Part shown: positions 22,701 to 35,706 of the stretch, in pieces | How positions within the stretch are numbered: the first letter of the stretch is position 1 | How the letters are laid out: every line of letters starts with the position of its first letter | Assembly (NCBI GenBank): GCA_008711295.1 | Contig: VUYV01000156.1 | Span: 1,624,519-1,688,518, forward strand | Direction: 5' to 3' | From: Anarhynchus alexandrinus | Taxonomy: Eukaryota; Chordata; Aves; Charadriiformes; Charadriidae | Length of the DNA stretch: 64,000 nucleotides | Notes under the pieces: generated by a model | Databases searched by the model: none | Seen by the model: only the letters and a program-made list of their open reading frames with translations | What the model was told of the DNA's origin: nothing | Program-made: the position numbers and the translations under genes

Positions 22701-23600
22701 TCCAAGAGACAAACCGAGCACCCGCGGGGACGCCGCCCTGCTCGCTGGGGGGGTTCAGGCTGTCCCCCCCATCTGTGGTGCCAGTCCCCCCCACCTCTGC
22801 GAGCTGCCAGCCTCGCTGCTTCTAAAGACCTGGAAATTACTCCTCTTAACTCCAAAGACTCACATGAGTGAGAAGCTTCAGTTTTCTTTCCTTTTCTTTC
22901 TTTTACTCACTTTCAGCAGCTGAACTCTTTTTCTATTTTTTTCCTTTAAAAAAGGCAAAAAACTAGACATTAAGTATTTGATCAAAAGCCAAAAACAACC
23001 TTTGGTATCAAGGCATTCTTGAGCTGCTTTGTTTATAGATACCAAAATACACACACCATCCCACACTGCTGTAACCACTTAGAGCATAAAACACTTCCAT
23101 AAAGAGCAGCCCGCTGTTACAAATCACACGCTGCTGCGCTTCCGAGGCCATAAACGCCCGGCAGCGAGCGGCCAGGCCGGAGCGAGGCGTTCTGGGGGAT
23201 GGCACGGGAAACGCCGCTGCCACCGGGACGGCGAGGGCCGAGCCGAGCCCAACTGCTCACCGGCGTGCTCTGCCGCGAGTGTCCTAGTTTAGAGAATTCC
23301 TGACGGACGGGACGGCTCTGCGTTTCCTTTCCCATTATCGCCGATTGCCAAAATATTTGTGCGGTGATGGAATTTGCCTGCCAGAACTAGAGCAGGAGGA
23401 GGGAGCTCTGCTTTCGTCTGACCTCGAGTCGTGAGAGGTTCTGGGTCCGCGGCTTGAACTACTGGAGCTGAGCTCTGGCAGGAGCCCAGAGCTCCTCAGG
23501 AGAAGCGCCCCGCTGGGCTCTGCGTCCCCAGCGCCCGCGAGGGGACGGCGGGAGGGCTCCTGCCCCCGCCGGCACAGAGGGAGCCCGTGGAAGCCACCAG
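22701..23600. other. Mixed stretch, no gene recognised
   Basis: GC-rich at both ends with a pyrimidine-rich to AT-rich centre (22,870-23,100, TTTTCTTTCCTTTTCTTTC). That pyrimidine run could act as a splice tract, but it is not followed by a supported exon. Confidence 0.4.
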
Positions 23601-24000
23601 AATGTTTCCACTTTGCCTGAGCGCACCAGGAAACTTTTGGAGAGAGACTGTTTTAGCAAAATATGCTAAGTGCCTCCAGATCGATGCCTGTGAGTAGGAA
23701 AAATCAAATAGCTTTGCCATCGTAAACAGCAGAAGGATGGCAAACAGAGTCGTCCAGTGAGCAGTGGGACAAACAGGAAAGACTTGGAAATTTCCAGGGT
23801 ATTGTTTGAAACTCAAGACAGAACATTCTGATCTACTTTTGCTGTTTTGATGTTACATTTCATGTTTTAAAACACTCCGTGCCTTTATAGAAACACTGCA
23901 AAGACGTCGAAAGAACTCAAATATACCGACTGCTCTTTATTTGGCTCTCCTTAGTTATTTCTGATTAGCACCATTTTCATCCGAACGGGAATGAGACGTT
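23600..24000. other. AT-richer interval
   Basis: Balanced sequence with TTGATGTTACATTTCATG and CCTTAGTTATTTCTGATTAGC. No recognisable element. Confidence 0.25.
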
Positions 24001-24392
24001 TAAAGGCAGACGCGCGGTGCCACTTTCTGACGGGGCCAACGGGAAGGGCGGGAGAGGTCTCCCCCTCTCGCGGGAGCCACGGCAGCTCCCAGCTGCGGCT
24101 TCACCACCGCAGCCCGCGTCGCGGGCAGGTACCCCACCGCACGGCAGCAACACGCTGGGGCGTATCGTTTTGCCCATGAGAACAAGCCTGAACTTCCCAA
24201 CGGAATGGTGACTCAGTTTCCACAGAAGGGGCATGAGACAGACCGGCTGTCACTGGCTCGCGGGACACCGGGAAGAAGAGACACAGTGCGCCCGCTGCCT
24301 CCGTACCGAAGGAGGTTCAGTGGTGCAAGGGCACTGTTCAAGGCACGGAGAGCCAGCCAGGACCTGCCCGGAGCAGCTGCCCCGTGCGCGGT

Positions 24393-24799
24393 ATCATAGA
24401 ATCATAGAATGTTTTAGGTTGGGAAGGACTTTGAAGATCATCGAGTTCCAACCCCTCTGCCATAGGCAGGGACACCGCCCACCAGACCAGGCTGCCCAAG
24501 GCCACCTCCAGCCTGGCCTTGAACACCTCCAGGGATGGCGCCTCAACAACCTCTCTGGGCAACCTGTGCCAGTGCCTCACCACCCTCACAGGGAAAAACT
24601 TCTTCCTAATGTTCAATCTAAACCTGCCCTCTTCCAGTTTGAAGCCATTCCCCCTCGTCCTATCACTACATGCCCCAGTAAAAAGTCCTTCCCCAGCTCT
24701 CCTGGAGCCCCTTTAGGGACTGGAAGGCCGCGATAAGATCTTCCTGGAGCCTTCTCTTCTCCAGGCTGAACAGCCCCAACTCTCTCAGCCTCTCCTCTC
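24393..24799 (-). mobile_element. CR1 LINE, 5'-truncated 3' end
   Basis: This is a Chicken Repeat 1 non-LTR retrotransposon copy in reverse orientation. Its 3' terminus is at 24,393, where the plus strand begins with two copies of ATCATAGA (ATTCTATG octamers when read in the element's own direction), the hallmark CR1 end. Reading leftward from 24,799, the minus strand encodes the end of ORF2: RLRELGLFSLEKRRLQEDLI near the 5' edge and [17 protein letters not shown] further on, both typical of CR1 reverse-transcriptase ORF C-termini. The two pieces lie in different frames or are separated by stops, so the copy is dead. Only about 400 bp of an element several kilobases long is present, the usual severe 5' truncation. 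No target-site duplication is expected for CR1. It is the best-preserved repeat in the window and the main evidence for an avian source. Confidence 0.97.
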
Positions 24800-25650
24800 C
24801 TTCTGCTGCTGACTTTGGGTCGCCCCGGGCAGATCGCTGCACTCCCTCCTGCTCGCCGTTGGCCGTGCCGCAACGCCCCGCACGGGGCGACGGCGACACC
24901 ACAGCGGCGGCTGCACCAGGACCTTCCCCACCGCCGCTGGGAGACCGGCGGCAGCCCCCCAGCACTCACCCCCGGGCTGACACACCAAACCTCACGCACC
25001 GCACACCGATCCCAGTGCCACCGCTCCCGCACAGGGCTCTGTGGTCCTTCCCCGGGCACGCGGCTCCGCCGTCCCCTGGCCCCGGCGAGGCTCCGAGCGC
25101 CCTCCGAGGGCTTTGGAGCTGAGGACACCGTGGGTCATGGCTCTGTTGCAAACATGTGTCCTGGACACTTGTGATGATTTTGGCAACAGAAATGGCCTAA
25201 ATATTTGTTCAAGAGTAGTGAGTGTCTTTGTCTGTCAGGCACAGAGAGACTTTTCTTCTGCGTCTGCTGAGGCATTTATACTTCTTTGTTGCTGCCAGTT
25301 GGAAGCTGCAGTTTGCAGACCAGGCCCTCCCGGAGCAGAGTGAATTTTAATTCGGGCAGAGGAGCGTGCTGCCGAGCCCGAGCCCTCGGATTCAGCGCGA
25401 CAGCATACGCTCACCGCTCTCTCCCGCGGCGTAGCGGGGTGGCGAGGTGGGGTCACGCTCTGGGCTCGGCTCCCAGCCCGTGCCCTCCAGAGCCCCCCGC
25501 TGCACCGTGGCCTCCCTGGGGAGCTGCGGCTGTCCCTCCGCGCGCGGCTGCTCTGCTCCCCCTCCCGGGAACAAAGCCATTCCTCTGCGCTGACGACTGC
25601 TGCAGAGCGCTCCTGGCATTTCGGCTGAGCAATTTCCATGCTTCCAGCAT
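24800..25650. other. GC-rich stretch right of the CR1 copy, no gene recognised
   Basis: Starts where the CR1 similarity stops. CpG-rich at 24,840-25,110; frames on both strands overlap and lack domains. Confidence 0.5.
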
Positions 25651-27849
25651 TTTGAGTGCACAATATAAGCTCCACTCCTGGCTCAAATTTTAAGTAGACG
25701 GGCATTTCACTGTGACAAACAGTTAAGGGAGGCAGATCAGATTTGTACGTCTATCCAGTTAGATAGTCATAGCGTAGGAAAGTCTTATGCTCCCAGGAAC
25801 GTGCTCTGGTGGCTCATCACCAGGTTCAGGACAAAGGTGGGAGAGTGCAAAAATCCTCTAATAAGGTCACTGCACGCGCTCCACCTCCTCAGGCCAGAGG
25901 ACGCCAGACAGACAGAGGTGGCAGATCAGCCCGTCTCACCAGGCATCTCATCACAGCAGGCTTTATTTACCCAGCTTGCCTATACCAGGGAAAAAAAAAC
26001 AGGCTTTTCAAAGACAGACGCAGCCCCGAAGACAAGATCCCACCAACGACCAGCCAGTGCTCTCCCTTTCAAGGACGTGCTGTCAAGGGATGAGCTTCTC
26101 CCGCCGCCGGTGCGGGCAGGGAGGGCAGCGGGAGGCTGGAGACGGGCAGGGCGAGACAATTATTTGTACATTCTACGCTCTGGAGAGTTCTACTTTTTAT
26201 TGTCTAGCCCTTCAAACAGATATCGGAGCTGTCAAAATATAAAGTCTCCTGACGATAAAAATACTTTGCAGAGGAGGTCCTGAGGCGTTCCTGTGTGAAA
26301 GGCCCTGGGAGCCGCAGCCGGCTGAGGGTCAGACCTGTCCCTGGTCCCTCCCCGGAGCTGCGCTGAACAATTAGTCTCAAGTGAAAATCAACCACAGAAG
26401 TTCAGATTTTTTTTTTTTCCTTCCACTTCCACAGATCACCTTCTGCTCTGAACATGGAAACCATATGGCAGACAGGTCCTATCCCCTGCCAAGAAATTCC
26501 TGCTTGATGAGATCCCTGTAGCTATCACTAAGGCTACATGGGCTTCCAGCAAGGGAGTTCAGTTTCTGCTTCAGACGAACTCTCCAAGCAGCTCAGGGAG
26601 GAAGAGCAGGGTCCAAGGTGCCAGAATTTCTGCTGTAGCTGTTGCCTGTTGAGAGTAATTGCCCTCAGAGGGAATATTGTCATGCTCAGACCTTCCTCTC
26701 TGGCCCTCCAGCTGATGGAGGCTGCGAAGCCAGCCCTGCTCCACTCCGCTGCCGGCGGCAAGGGGCTCCTCGGACGGAGGGAGGGATCCGGCTTCAGACC
26801 CTCTTCCCCACCCGAGGGCCACGGGTGGAAGGCACGGAGAGCGCTTCCCCCCGCACTATGGAGCTCGCGCTGCACAAGGCAAATGTTTTACCCAAGTACG
26901 TGGTCCGGGCTTTGGAAATACTGAGAATTTTGCCTTCCCTGACTGGCGAACACATCACACGAGTGGCCGGGTTTAGAGAGGAATACATTCCAAAATTCAA
27001 CCACATGTTGGGAAGCTTCATCTAAATACCGTACAAATCCATAGATGGCCCAAGACAGGGAGGGATGACTGCGAGAGGTGAGAAGCGTATGACAAACCAC
27101 CCAGTCAAGTCTGGTCAGGGCACGGCACCCACACAGCCGGTCTTTATGGAGACCAAAGCCTGCAACGCCAGCACTGCCCCAGTTCCTCCTTCCGTACAAG
27201 CACCATTTCTCACGCTGGATTTTCTCCTGAAACAAGCGCTGATGTGGGAAGGAATGATGCGGATGGAGCGATCATTGGCTTGAGTGATTGCCTTGTGAAA
27301 AGGACGGGGTCTGGCGCACGGAGAGGCTGGTATCAGGGGATCAGTGTCTGCACAGGGTACCGGCTCTTATCTACATCCCTGTCTTGTTTGCGGGGTGTTG
27401 GTGATGTGCATCCATTTGTCAGAGAGAAAATGATTTGCAAATACAAGTGCTGGCAAGAAGGAATCGCGAACTAAAGCGATAACAAATGAAGGCACAGCCT
27501 CTCCTCAGACACATCCTCGGCCTGAGCCCACGTCCTGCCTTGCTCCCGACGGCCCGGGCTGCCGGCAGAGGCGAGAGCAGAGCCCTGCAAGATCAGGTAG
27601 CCAGGAGCCTGCAGGAAAGGGGGCTGCCTTGGACCTGGGACCCCAAAGGCATCCCAGCACCGCTCAGCCCCGCTGCCTCTCCGGTGTCACCCCCGTCCCG
27701 CGCTGGCAGGATCCCCGCAGCGAGCGCCCGCGCGCAGCAGTTAGTGTCACCCCACACCTTCCAGCGACGCAGAGCTTCGCGGGAGCACCCCGTCCCCCGC
27801 GGCTGGGGATCCCCACCCCGCTTTCGGGGAGGGGGGCTGCCTTGCATTT
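25651..27849. other. Mixed stretch with one protein-like open segment
   Basis: Oligo-T at 26,409-26,421. The plus-strand open segment ending at 27,025 reads KYVVRALEILRILPSLTG and then a run ending MLGSF. Its composition is closer to a real protein than neighbouring frames, but I recognise no family, and there are no convincing splice sites at its left edge. The remainder holds only composition-driven frames. Confidence 0.3.
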
Positions 27850-28245
27850 AGCTCCCTGGTGATGCATCGCGTTGGCTTGTGACCACTGAGCCAGGAGGTT
27901 CCCAGCTCTGCCCTCGCTGCTTACAAAAATACCAATCTCCATGTCATCTGCAGACGCTACCAGCAAAGGGTTTTACCATCACTGTTGTTAAATCACACAT
28001 TAAATCATGTCAGAATGCTCCTTGGGAACTCTGCGGGAAGCGACACTGCCATTAATGACCATACTTTGAAATCTGTTATTAAGCCAATTTTTAATCCACA
28101 TAATATGTGCTATTACCTACGGGTTCTCTGGGCAAAATGTCAAACACCTTAAAAAAAACTGAAATACACAGCACCAACTGCCTTACGTTTCCTAGCCAGG
28201 CCCACAATTTGATCACACCGGACTACTCATATGTTTTTCCCCATC
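27850..28245 (-). mobile_element. Ancient CR1 LINE fragment from the reverse-transcriptase region
   Basis: On the minus strand, positions 28,098-28,081 read W-I-K-N-W-L. Further on, 27,951-27,943 read A-D-D, followed by M-E-I-G and then W-S-Q about 20 residues later. In CR1 ORF2 the same order is found: the 'WIKNWL' block, then the catalytic '(F/A)ADD' box of the reverse transcriptase, then a conserved 'W' stretch ending in 'KCK', which is also visible here. Several stops and frame changes lie between the blocks, so this is a decayed internal piece of an old CR1, far more diverged than the copy at 24,393. Its age probably predates modern birds (inference from divergence). The edges are approximate. 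Confidence 0.8.
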
Positions 28246-31200
28246 GAGAGCTACTTGTCCCTGCTTTGCACAGCACTGTCAGATCAGCAAGGGAATGTAC
28301 GCGTGACGTTTGGTCATTGTTGTAATTAACTGTTTGTTCCTGCAAGGAACACTGAGTTTCTGCTCCCGGGCTGCCCTCTGCTTTCCCGAGCGGACGGCAT
28401 CTCCCCGGGGTGTGGGACATGTTCCCTCCACGCGTCCCCCTCCCGCACAGCACAGTGTGCCAGCCACGGCCCTAAAGCAGTTGTGGGAAATAGCCCCAGC
28501 ACGGTCAATGGCAGGGAAAGCTTGCCAGTAGCCGGATCCTAAATAAAATATACAGAACCACAGCGAGCCTTGCACTAACCTGGTGAGTGTGCTGTAAAAT
28601 CCTACTTATTAGTCGATCACAGGAGATCAATAGTCTTCCCAGGCGCCTGTGGCTTTTGGCCAGCCCAGGCAGCGGCTTCCTGCGGCTGCGGGGTCAGAGA
28701 TGGCAGGATGCCTCGGGCAGCACCAAACCCAGGAGCACGGGCAAACGCCGGGCAAACCCTCCCCAGCGTGGCGGGGAGCAACCCAGGAACACAGGACGCT
28801 CGGGGGACCCCGTGGCGCGAAGGCAGCGGGCTCTGAGCAGCAGACAGCGCTTTGCACTTATAAACCCCCTAAATCTGGTCCTGGTACTTACCCACAGGTC
28901 TAACTCTGCCCCAGCCCTTAGCCTTCCCACAGCCCCGCGGTACGGCTTCAGCCGGCGCAAATGAAGTTAAACAGTATGGACGGAGAACTATTTCCAGAAC
29001 ACAAGCTCTACAGAAGCGGTTGGGCTGGATCAAACCCACCCTCTCGCCCCGAGCTCCCCCCAGCAGCAGCGCTGCCAGCGGTCCCCGGGGAGGCCAGGAG
29101 CCACGCAGAGGGGAGCAGCGGGGCAGCCTGGCAAAACGGAAACAAGCGCATTACCCCAAATTCCTGGGGCTCTCCTCTGCCCTGAAGATGCAGTTATTCA
29201 CTCAGCCAAAACTCCCGTTTTACTCGCGCTGACGCTGCTAGTGCAGCGTTCCCTGTTTCTCACAAAGGCGCAGCGCTGTCTCCCCTCTCCCCCCGCAGAG
29301 GGTGGGTGAGCGCCGGGCGCTGCCGGCTGTCCAGGAGCCTCAAACCACCGCTCCACGCCGACACGCAGGGAGCCAGCAAACACCACGCTCATCAGATTAA
29401 TTACAGTTACACCAAACACCGACTCTGTCAGCTGGGGACGGCCGCGTGTCCTGGGAACGGGGGTGTCCCCACGTTCACCACTTCAAGGGGAAAAGGTGAA
29501 ATTTTGCATCATACAAGCGACTCACATTTCAACAGGAGGAATGGCCTTTTCTGCCAGAATTTCCCACATACATTTGCTGTCATTTGCCAGGGTCTGAGCT
29601 GTCGCCTTTCTGGCCTCCAGCGTGACACCGCCTCGTTTTCCCTGCCCTGCCTCAGGCAGCGCCGGGACCCCCCGTGCCGTTCATTGCTCCCCCCGACGGC
29701 TTCTGCAGGTCGGTGGTGCAGAGACCAAACTGTGCCCGGCCGGTGCTTTCGGCAGAGGCTCTGGGCCACCTCCTGCCTCCCCTCCCTCGCCCAGCCGACG
29801 CTATGCCGTTGTCGGGGTGGTTTTTGGGGGTTGTCTGCGCCCGGGGCAGGGTCGGGCTGCGGTTGCACCCGCCTGCGCTGGCGCGGGGCTGCGGCAGCTC
29901 CTGGGGGTCCCGTGGGCACGGTGCGCGGCACAGCCGCCATCCCCATCCCGGCTCTCCCGAGGGGGCCGGCGGGACCACGCTTGCTGAGGAGCTGGGAAGA
30001 AAATCAATGAATGTGGTGCAGTCAAAACAGATTCTGGCGGAGCCTGCGCCATCCTGAAGTGAATATTACTTGGGACTAAATTGTTTTCCTTATCTAGCAG
30101 TTTGTCCTGAGGAGCTGGACTTAGCCTCCCAGCGAACCCAATAAGTCTTTCGGTTTGACTGGAAACTCCACATTTTTCCTTTTTAGAAAAATGTCACAGA
30201 CATTCCTCCGTTTCATTACTCTCTGCTGCTTCTCCTTTCCCTCCTATTAAAGCTCCGGCAAGGGGAGGCTGAGCCGAGCGCCAGCTCAGAGCTGGACACC
30301 GGCCCAGACTGTCTGGACGTGGCTCAACAGTGGAAAGACCTATTGTTTTGCTTGGCAGGCTACTGGTATTTTTCCTTATGCCCAGAAAGGCTGCGCCAAT
30401 TTACAGCCCGTGACCTGGGGAGGGGGAGGAAGAGCCAGACTTGCGTCCCACCCTTTTCCCCTCCAGTAATCTCAGTCCGTGGAGGCACCGCACGCCCTCC
30501 CGCCGGGCAGGGAGCATCATCCTGAACATTAACTCCTCTCTCCGGAGCGGCAGCCATGCCCTCCCAGGTATCCCGTGCCCCCTCGCTCGGGTTTATCATC
30601 TGGACGGGATCTGATCCTGAGCACAGCCCCAGGGAGCGGGTCGCCTCCCCGGCTCCAGCGCAGCCTCCCCGAGCCCTTCCCATGCTCGCGGGGCCACCCC
30701 GGCCCCCGGGCGCCCCGGGGGATGGCTGGCATGTCCTGCTCCTGCCTGGACAGAAATCCCACCAGCGCGGCCCCCCCTGATGCTATCTTGGTACTTCCAG
30801 CGCCGGGGCGAGCAGGAAGCACAGGGCTGTGGGAAAACTAAACAAGGAAGTTAGCGGAGGTTTCTCACACCACCGCGCAGGTTTGCTCCCTTCTCATTGA
30901 AAATGTTGGGCACAAGTTCAGGTCAGGACTTGCCTTATCACGAATTGTTTCTTCCAGGCCCCGATACCATCGGCAGCTTCCACCGTCCTCCTGCAGCATC
31001 CCCGGGCTGAGCCGCAGCCCCACGCCGGGGCGGCCGCAGCACGGCTCCCACGAGCCCCGAGATAAGGCTTGTCCCTAACCGCCACGCCGCGGTGTGCCGC
31101 AGCACCCTTTCTCGCTCGCTGTGTATCGTGCATCGAAGTCTGGGGGATTTTTAAGCAGTTTCCACGACAGGACGAGCACGTGCGCTCTTCCCCCCCTCAC

Positions 31201-34200
31201 CACTCGAGCCAGCGCCATCAATCCGCTTGGCCGGCTGTCAGCGGCAGGAGTTGGGGGAAGCGATGCGCACGCCATCGCCAGCGTCACCAGATCACCTTCT
31301 GGAGGCAGCGCCGGTTCCCGCGGCACGCCAGGCTCTCGCGGTGCCCGGTGTTGCCAGGAGCCCGAGTGGGGGCCCGTGGGCCAGCGGCTCCCGGACCGGC
31401 TGCATGCGCCGGGTGGGTAAAGCCAAGGCCAAAGCCATCCCTCGCACCCCGAGGAGTAGCGGCGGTGCAGGGATTGCGACACAGCACGGCTGGCTCGTAC
31501 GCCCTGCATTCGGGGGGGAAGGAGCCGTAATCCCACACCTGCCGAGTCTGACGATATCCCAAACCTGCCCTGGGAAAGCTCTCTCTGGGGCATGAGAATA
31601 GGGAAAAACTCAACATTTCATCAAGGACTTGCTCTGGAGCCCTCTAAGGCTCTCCCCGCCCTAACTCCTGAATCGCCATTTACCTTCCTGAGGCAGGAAT
31701 CGCTGCAGTGCTTTGGAAAACTGCGCAGTCCTGCACTTCAGCAGCAAATCTCCTCCCCGGGGCTGGGGGAGGTTTCCAGGCCTGCCCTTTTATCCATCGG
31801 CCGGGACAATGCTCAAAAAAGGAAAAAAGGAAGAAGTAAAGCAGAGGGCTCGTTTAGTTCATGCATCCCTCCAGCTTTTCCCATTAATTACTCCTCTTTC
31901 CTCCCAGGCCTCTGCTTGCCAAACGCTTTGCACCGCAAGCCGGGCTGCGCAGCGGGGGCCGGCAGGGAAGGCAGAGCCCCGTGAGCCCAAACCGCCCCTT
32001 CCCCGCTGTCCCGCAGCCGGCACCGGTAGCTGTGCACAAAATCCGGGTGTAAAGGTGAGCTGAAAAGCAAGTGTGAGCCCGAGCCAAGCCCCACTGCCCG
32101 CACCGCTTCCTGCCCCATCCTCAGTCCCGGGCTGTCCCATGCCCGCGGCTCACACCCTGTATGGTGCCCGTCACGCCGCGTCCTGCGGGGTGCCCGGCGT
32201 GGCAGGGAGCATCGCGCTGCACGGCACGCCAGGGGATCGGAGTGTCTCTGGTTCTCTCTGGTTTTTCAAGGGCAGAGCGGGAGTAGGTAATCCGGACTAG
32301 GGGATGGCAGAGCAGTTGTAAGAACAAAGCTTATCCTGCAAGTGTCCCATTTGATTTTACACCGGGAATGGTCCTACAGTCTGGCAAATGTAGACTAACT
32401 GCAGCAAAGCAGCACTGGCAGACAGAGCTGACTGCCTCAAGGGCTGAGGGCCGATTCCGAATGCCAAATCCCCGTCTGTGGTTTCATCCAGCAGTCACCC
32501 TGGCCCTCAGAAGCCCTCAGAAGCTGCATGGGAATGCCCCGATCTTGGGGAAACTCTCTTGGAGAGCACTTTCCACCACACAAAGGCAAACGTGGCAGGT
32601 CTTTGAAACCTGCCAAATATTTAGCAGGATGATGACAACAAACACTAATTAACGCTCAGGTTCTGTACTCCATCTACCACATTTCTACAAACTCCACCAA
32701 AAAAAACCCCGAACGGTCTCAGACGGAGACTTCCATGACCGCAGATATGGATGGAAAGGAAGGGAAGCTGAGCGACAACGGGGCTAATCAGAAAGGAAAT
32801 GGCCCTTGTAACTCAGCCAAGTCAAACTCTGATTGTCTCTTGGATTTAAAGTGCTGCTGAAGCAGGAAAGCTTTTTAAGAGCACACGCAGTAATTGTCTT
32901 GCAAATAGAAAGGTGCTGGGCTTTCCTCCTCAGCTTTGGACAGGACATAGCAGGATGCAATACATGGCTGTCATCAAAGGTTGCAGAGCGGTGATGGGCA
33001 CCCAGTAGAAAGCTCATCTGTCACCTCTGCTAATTGAGAGTCCCTCCAAGGTCTCCTGAAGCACCTGCCCACAGTCCCCCAAGCCCCAGCGACGCGCTCC
33101 GGGGAGGGCAGGACACCCCGGCAGGGCTGGGTGTCTGCTCTCAGGGGTTGCATCTCCTCCAGTTTGCTTCTGTGGTCCGTTAAGAGGTGATTATTCATCT
33201 TTCCGGACTCTCTGTCACACCTCATGGCGGCAGGACTGCAAAGCTGCTCTTGGCATCTCCATCTCTATTATTGCTGGCCGGGAACGCGGCTTCCAGTCTG
33301 GCCCCTGCCCCTGCCTGCGACTCCTGAGAGAGAGGAGGCTCCTGCTGGGGACTGCTCCAGCTGTGGCGGAGAAAATACTTTGGAGGGATTGTTTTCTCAA
33401 ACCTTTCTACTGCCAGTTATTTTGATACCGCGAGTCATCCCTGCGACGGGGAGGGAGAGGCCTCCCTTCCCCTTCAAAGGATATCCACGCTTTGTTGGGA
33501 GGCTGCTGGGTGCCAAAGCAGACCTCATGGAAAGCGGGTCGAGGGCCGCTCCTCTAATCAGGGAGGTCCTTCCTGACTCCTTTTCAAAGCATTTTCCAAG
33601 GAAACTGGACACATTGGCAGCAATCTGGATGACTCGCACGAGAAATTTCACTGGCTTTGGAGGCAGACAGCTCCGCAAGATGGAAGGTGTCGGACATTTC
33701 TTGTCCTCGCAGCAAATTCCCTTCCAGTGATTCAGTTCTGCCTACAAGGTACGGACAAGCCCAGAGGAGTTGAGGGCTCTTTCGGCTGCAAGCCCCAAGT
33801 CTTTCATCACCATCGCAGGTGAAATTACACCTACAAACCCCCAGCAGCCCAAGCGCCGCTCAGAGGACCCCGCTGCCACTCAAGCCCCTTGGGCAGCGAA
33901 AGGAGGCGGCACATGGTAGGACACAGGGNTTGCCACGCAAGCCCCGGGCCCGGGCAGCCCCTTGGGCGGCAAAAGGAGGCGGCACATGGTAGGACACAGG
34001 GATGGTCCTCGTCTGCGCTCTCCTGAGCGGCCGCGGGGCTGAGCAGGAGGGGACACAGGACTCAGCCCAGCATGATGCCAGGCTTAGGTACTTGGAAACA
34101 GGGAAAGAGAGAGTCCCATGTTATGGCAGGTTTCCAGCTCAAGCCTTTGCCGCGGCTCTTGGTCCGCTCAGCACAGGCAGGAGGGAGAGGGGAGCTGGAG

Positions 34201-35329
34201 GCGGCTGCGGACCACGCAGCCCAGGGCTGGGGTGTGCACCACGCAGCCCGGGCAAGCCACCCCTCTGCGTCTCAGGGGTGACCCCCTCCATGGCGGCTGC
34301 GCAGTCTCCTCGTCCTGGTCGCAGCATAGCGTTTCATCCCCCCCGGCAGCACCCTGCTCGGCACAGCCCCACTTTGCACTGCACCCCCCACATCCCCTGG
34401 CTCGGGGGACACGGGGTGCGCAGCGCCCCGCTGCCTTCACCCCGGCCCCGCGAGGACGGGAGGAGACCGGGCAGCTCCTGACCCGCCGGCACCCGGAGCA
34501 GCCACGCCACGAGCTCCCCGGCTCCCGGCCAAGTAAAGAGTTAAGGGGCCGGGAGGAGAGCGTCCCGCCGAAACACGCCTAGCCGCGCTGGGGGAGCGTG
34601 ACTAACGCTGCACAGCCGCGGGTAACCCAGCCGGTACCGCGTACACCCCGACACAGGGGAAGGCGCCGCCAGCGCCCAGCCAGTGTGAACACGCTAATTT
34701 GGTGTAATTGCTTCAGAAATGGGATAAACGAGGAAGCGGCAGAGAAGCCAATGACACCGGGCATGAGTAAACCCCGGTCTCGCAGGGCGGCGAACTTTAT
34801 TACCCATCCTGGTTTGCCCTGCAGCGGGCTGTTCAGACACACCAAGGGGGACCGTCTGGGGCCGGGCTCTCCTCAGCTCAACAACACGATCCCATCCGCT
34901 GCGGCCGCCGAGGGAGCTCTCCCACGGACCGCCGGTTTGGCCACTTACGGAGGATTTCATCCCCCTTTGGAAGAGGCAACACCACAACCAGAGTTTTCTC
35001 TCTCACCCATGTGCTCACCGCCCCGGTGAGCTTTGCACACCTCCGAGGGGAGAGACCCTCGTGCGCGGTGGCAGGGTCTGCCCTGGCCTGACGTCGGAGT
35101 GCGGTGCCCCGCTCGGGAGCACCCGAGGGGCTGCGCTGCTCCGTGGGGACGGCTCTGCCGCAGAGCGGGACGGGGGCTGGGGTCAGCCATCAACGTTTCC
35201 CGCAAATCCCAACTCTCCTGTCCATCACACCAAAGCAGAACCTCTCTCAGGAACAAAGGAGCTTTCCATTTGCACACGGACAGCCCCGGGTTTTTTTGTC
35301 TGGGTGTTCTGGGAGGTCAGCTGCAGCGT
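28246..35329. other. Long mostly GC-rich stretch, no gene recognised
   Basis: About 7 kb. AT-richer patches occur at 30,050-30,260, 32,590-32,900 and 34,690-34,760 (GCTAATTTGGTGTAATTGC), but none is as distinct as the islands elsewhere. Dozens of 60-234-codon frames overlap on both strands (29,306-30,010 plus is the longest). Contains the single-N duplication at 33,873-34,001. No splice-bounded exon or repeat family identified. Confidence 0.5.
33873..34001. repeat. Short direct duplication around a single N
   Basis: The segment agccccttgggcagcgaaag...acacaggg (33,883-33,928) recurs at 33,956-34,001 with two substitutions. The preceding 'tgccac.caagcccc' is also shared, at about 33,874 and 33,931. 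The second copy carries a 15-base GC-rich insert. A single N at 33,929 lies immediately after copy 1. As at 42,834, a one-base gap beside a near-identical repeat suggests an unmerged contig overlap. Confidence 0.9.
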
Positions 35330-35706
35330 TCAGAAAAATGACTAGCACAAAGAAATGCTGTAAGTATATTCATATATACACATAGGAAAACAAATTGTGA
35401 TTTTCAACATCGAAGATCAAATAATATCCCGGTTACAGCTAATTACACACCCCACAAGCACATCAAAGGGAGTGGTGGTGTTCCAAGATACTTTTTCCTT
35501 GATTTGCAGTGTGCATGAGGATTTCATGCCCAACTTTGTCATACACTGCATTATCTTCTTCTTGCCATTATTTAGAGGTATTCTGCACGGAGTGTGACTT
35601 CAGTGTCTGGGGAAAAACAATGACAAGGGTGAACTCAGCCACCTGCGTGGCACCAACCGGAGGCCAGCCAGCTAATGGTTTTGAACACTGATGTGAGATG
35701 TGCTTT
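35330..35706. other. AT-rich island left of the ancient CR1
   Basis: Contains TATTCATATATACACATAGG, CAAATAATATCCCGG and CAGCTAATTACAC. An acceptor-like 'tttttccttgatttgcag' ends at 35,508, with a 30-codon open frame behind it but no strong donor. Confidence 0.3.

Noticed and set aside
24338..24616. Minus-strand frame that looks like a real protein
   Set aside because: As a host gene: it is the C-terminal end of the CR1 retrotransposon ORF and is annotated as part of that element.
29306..30010. 234-codon plus-strand open frame
   Set aside because: Cys/Arg/Gly-rich with no domain, and several equally long frames cover the same bases in other phases.
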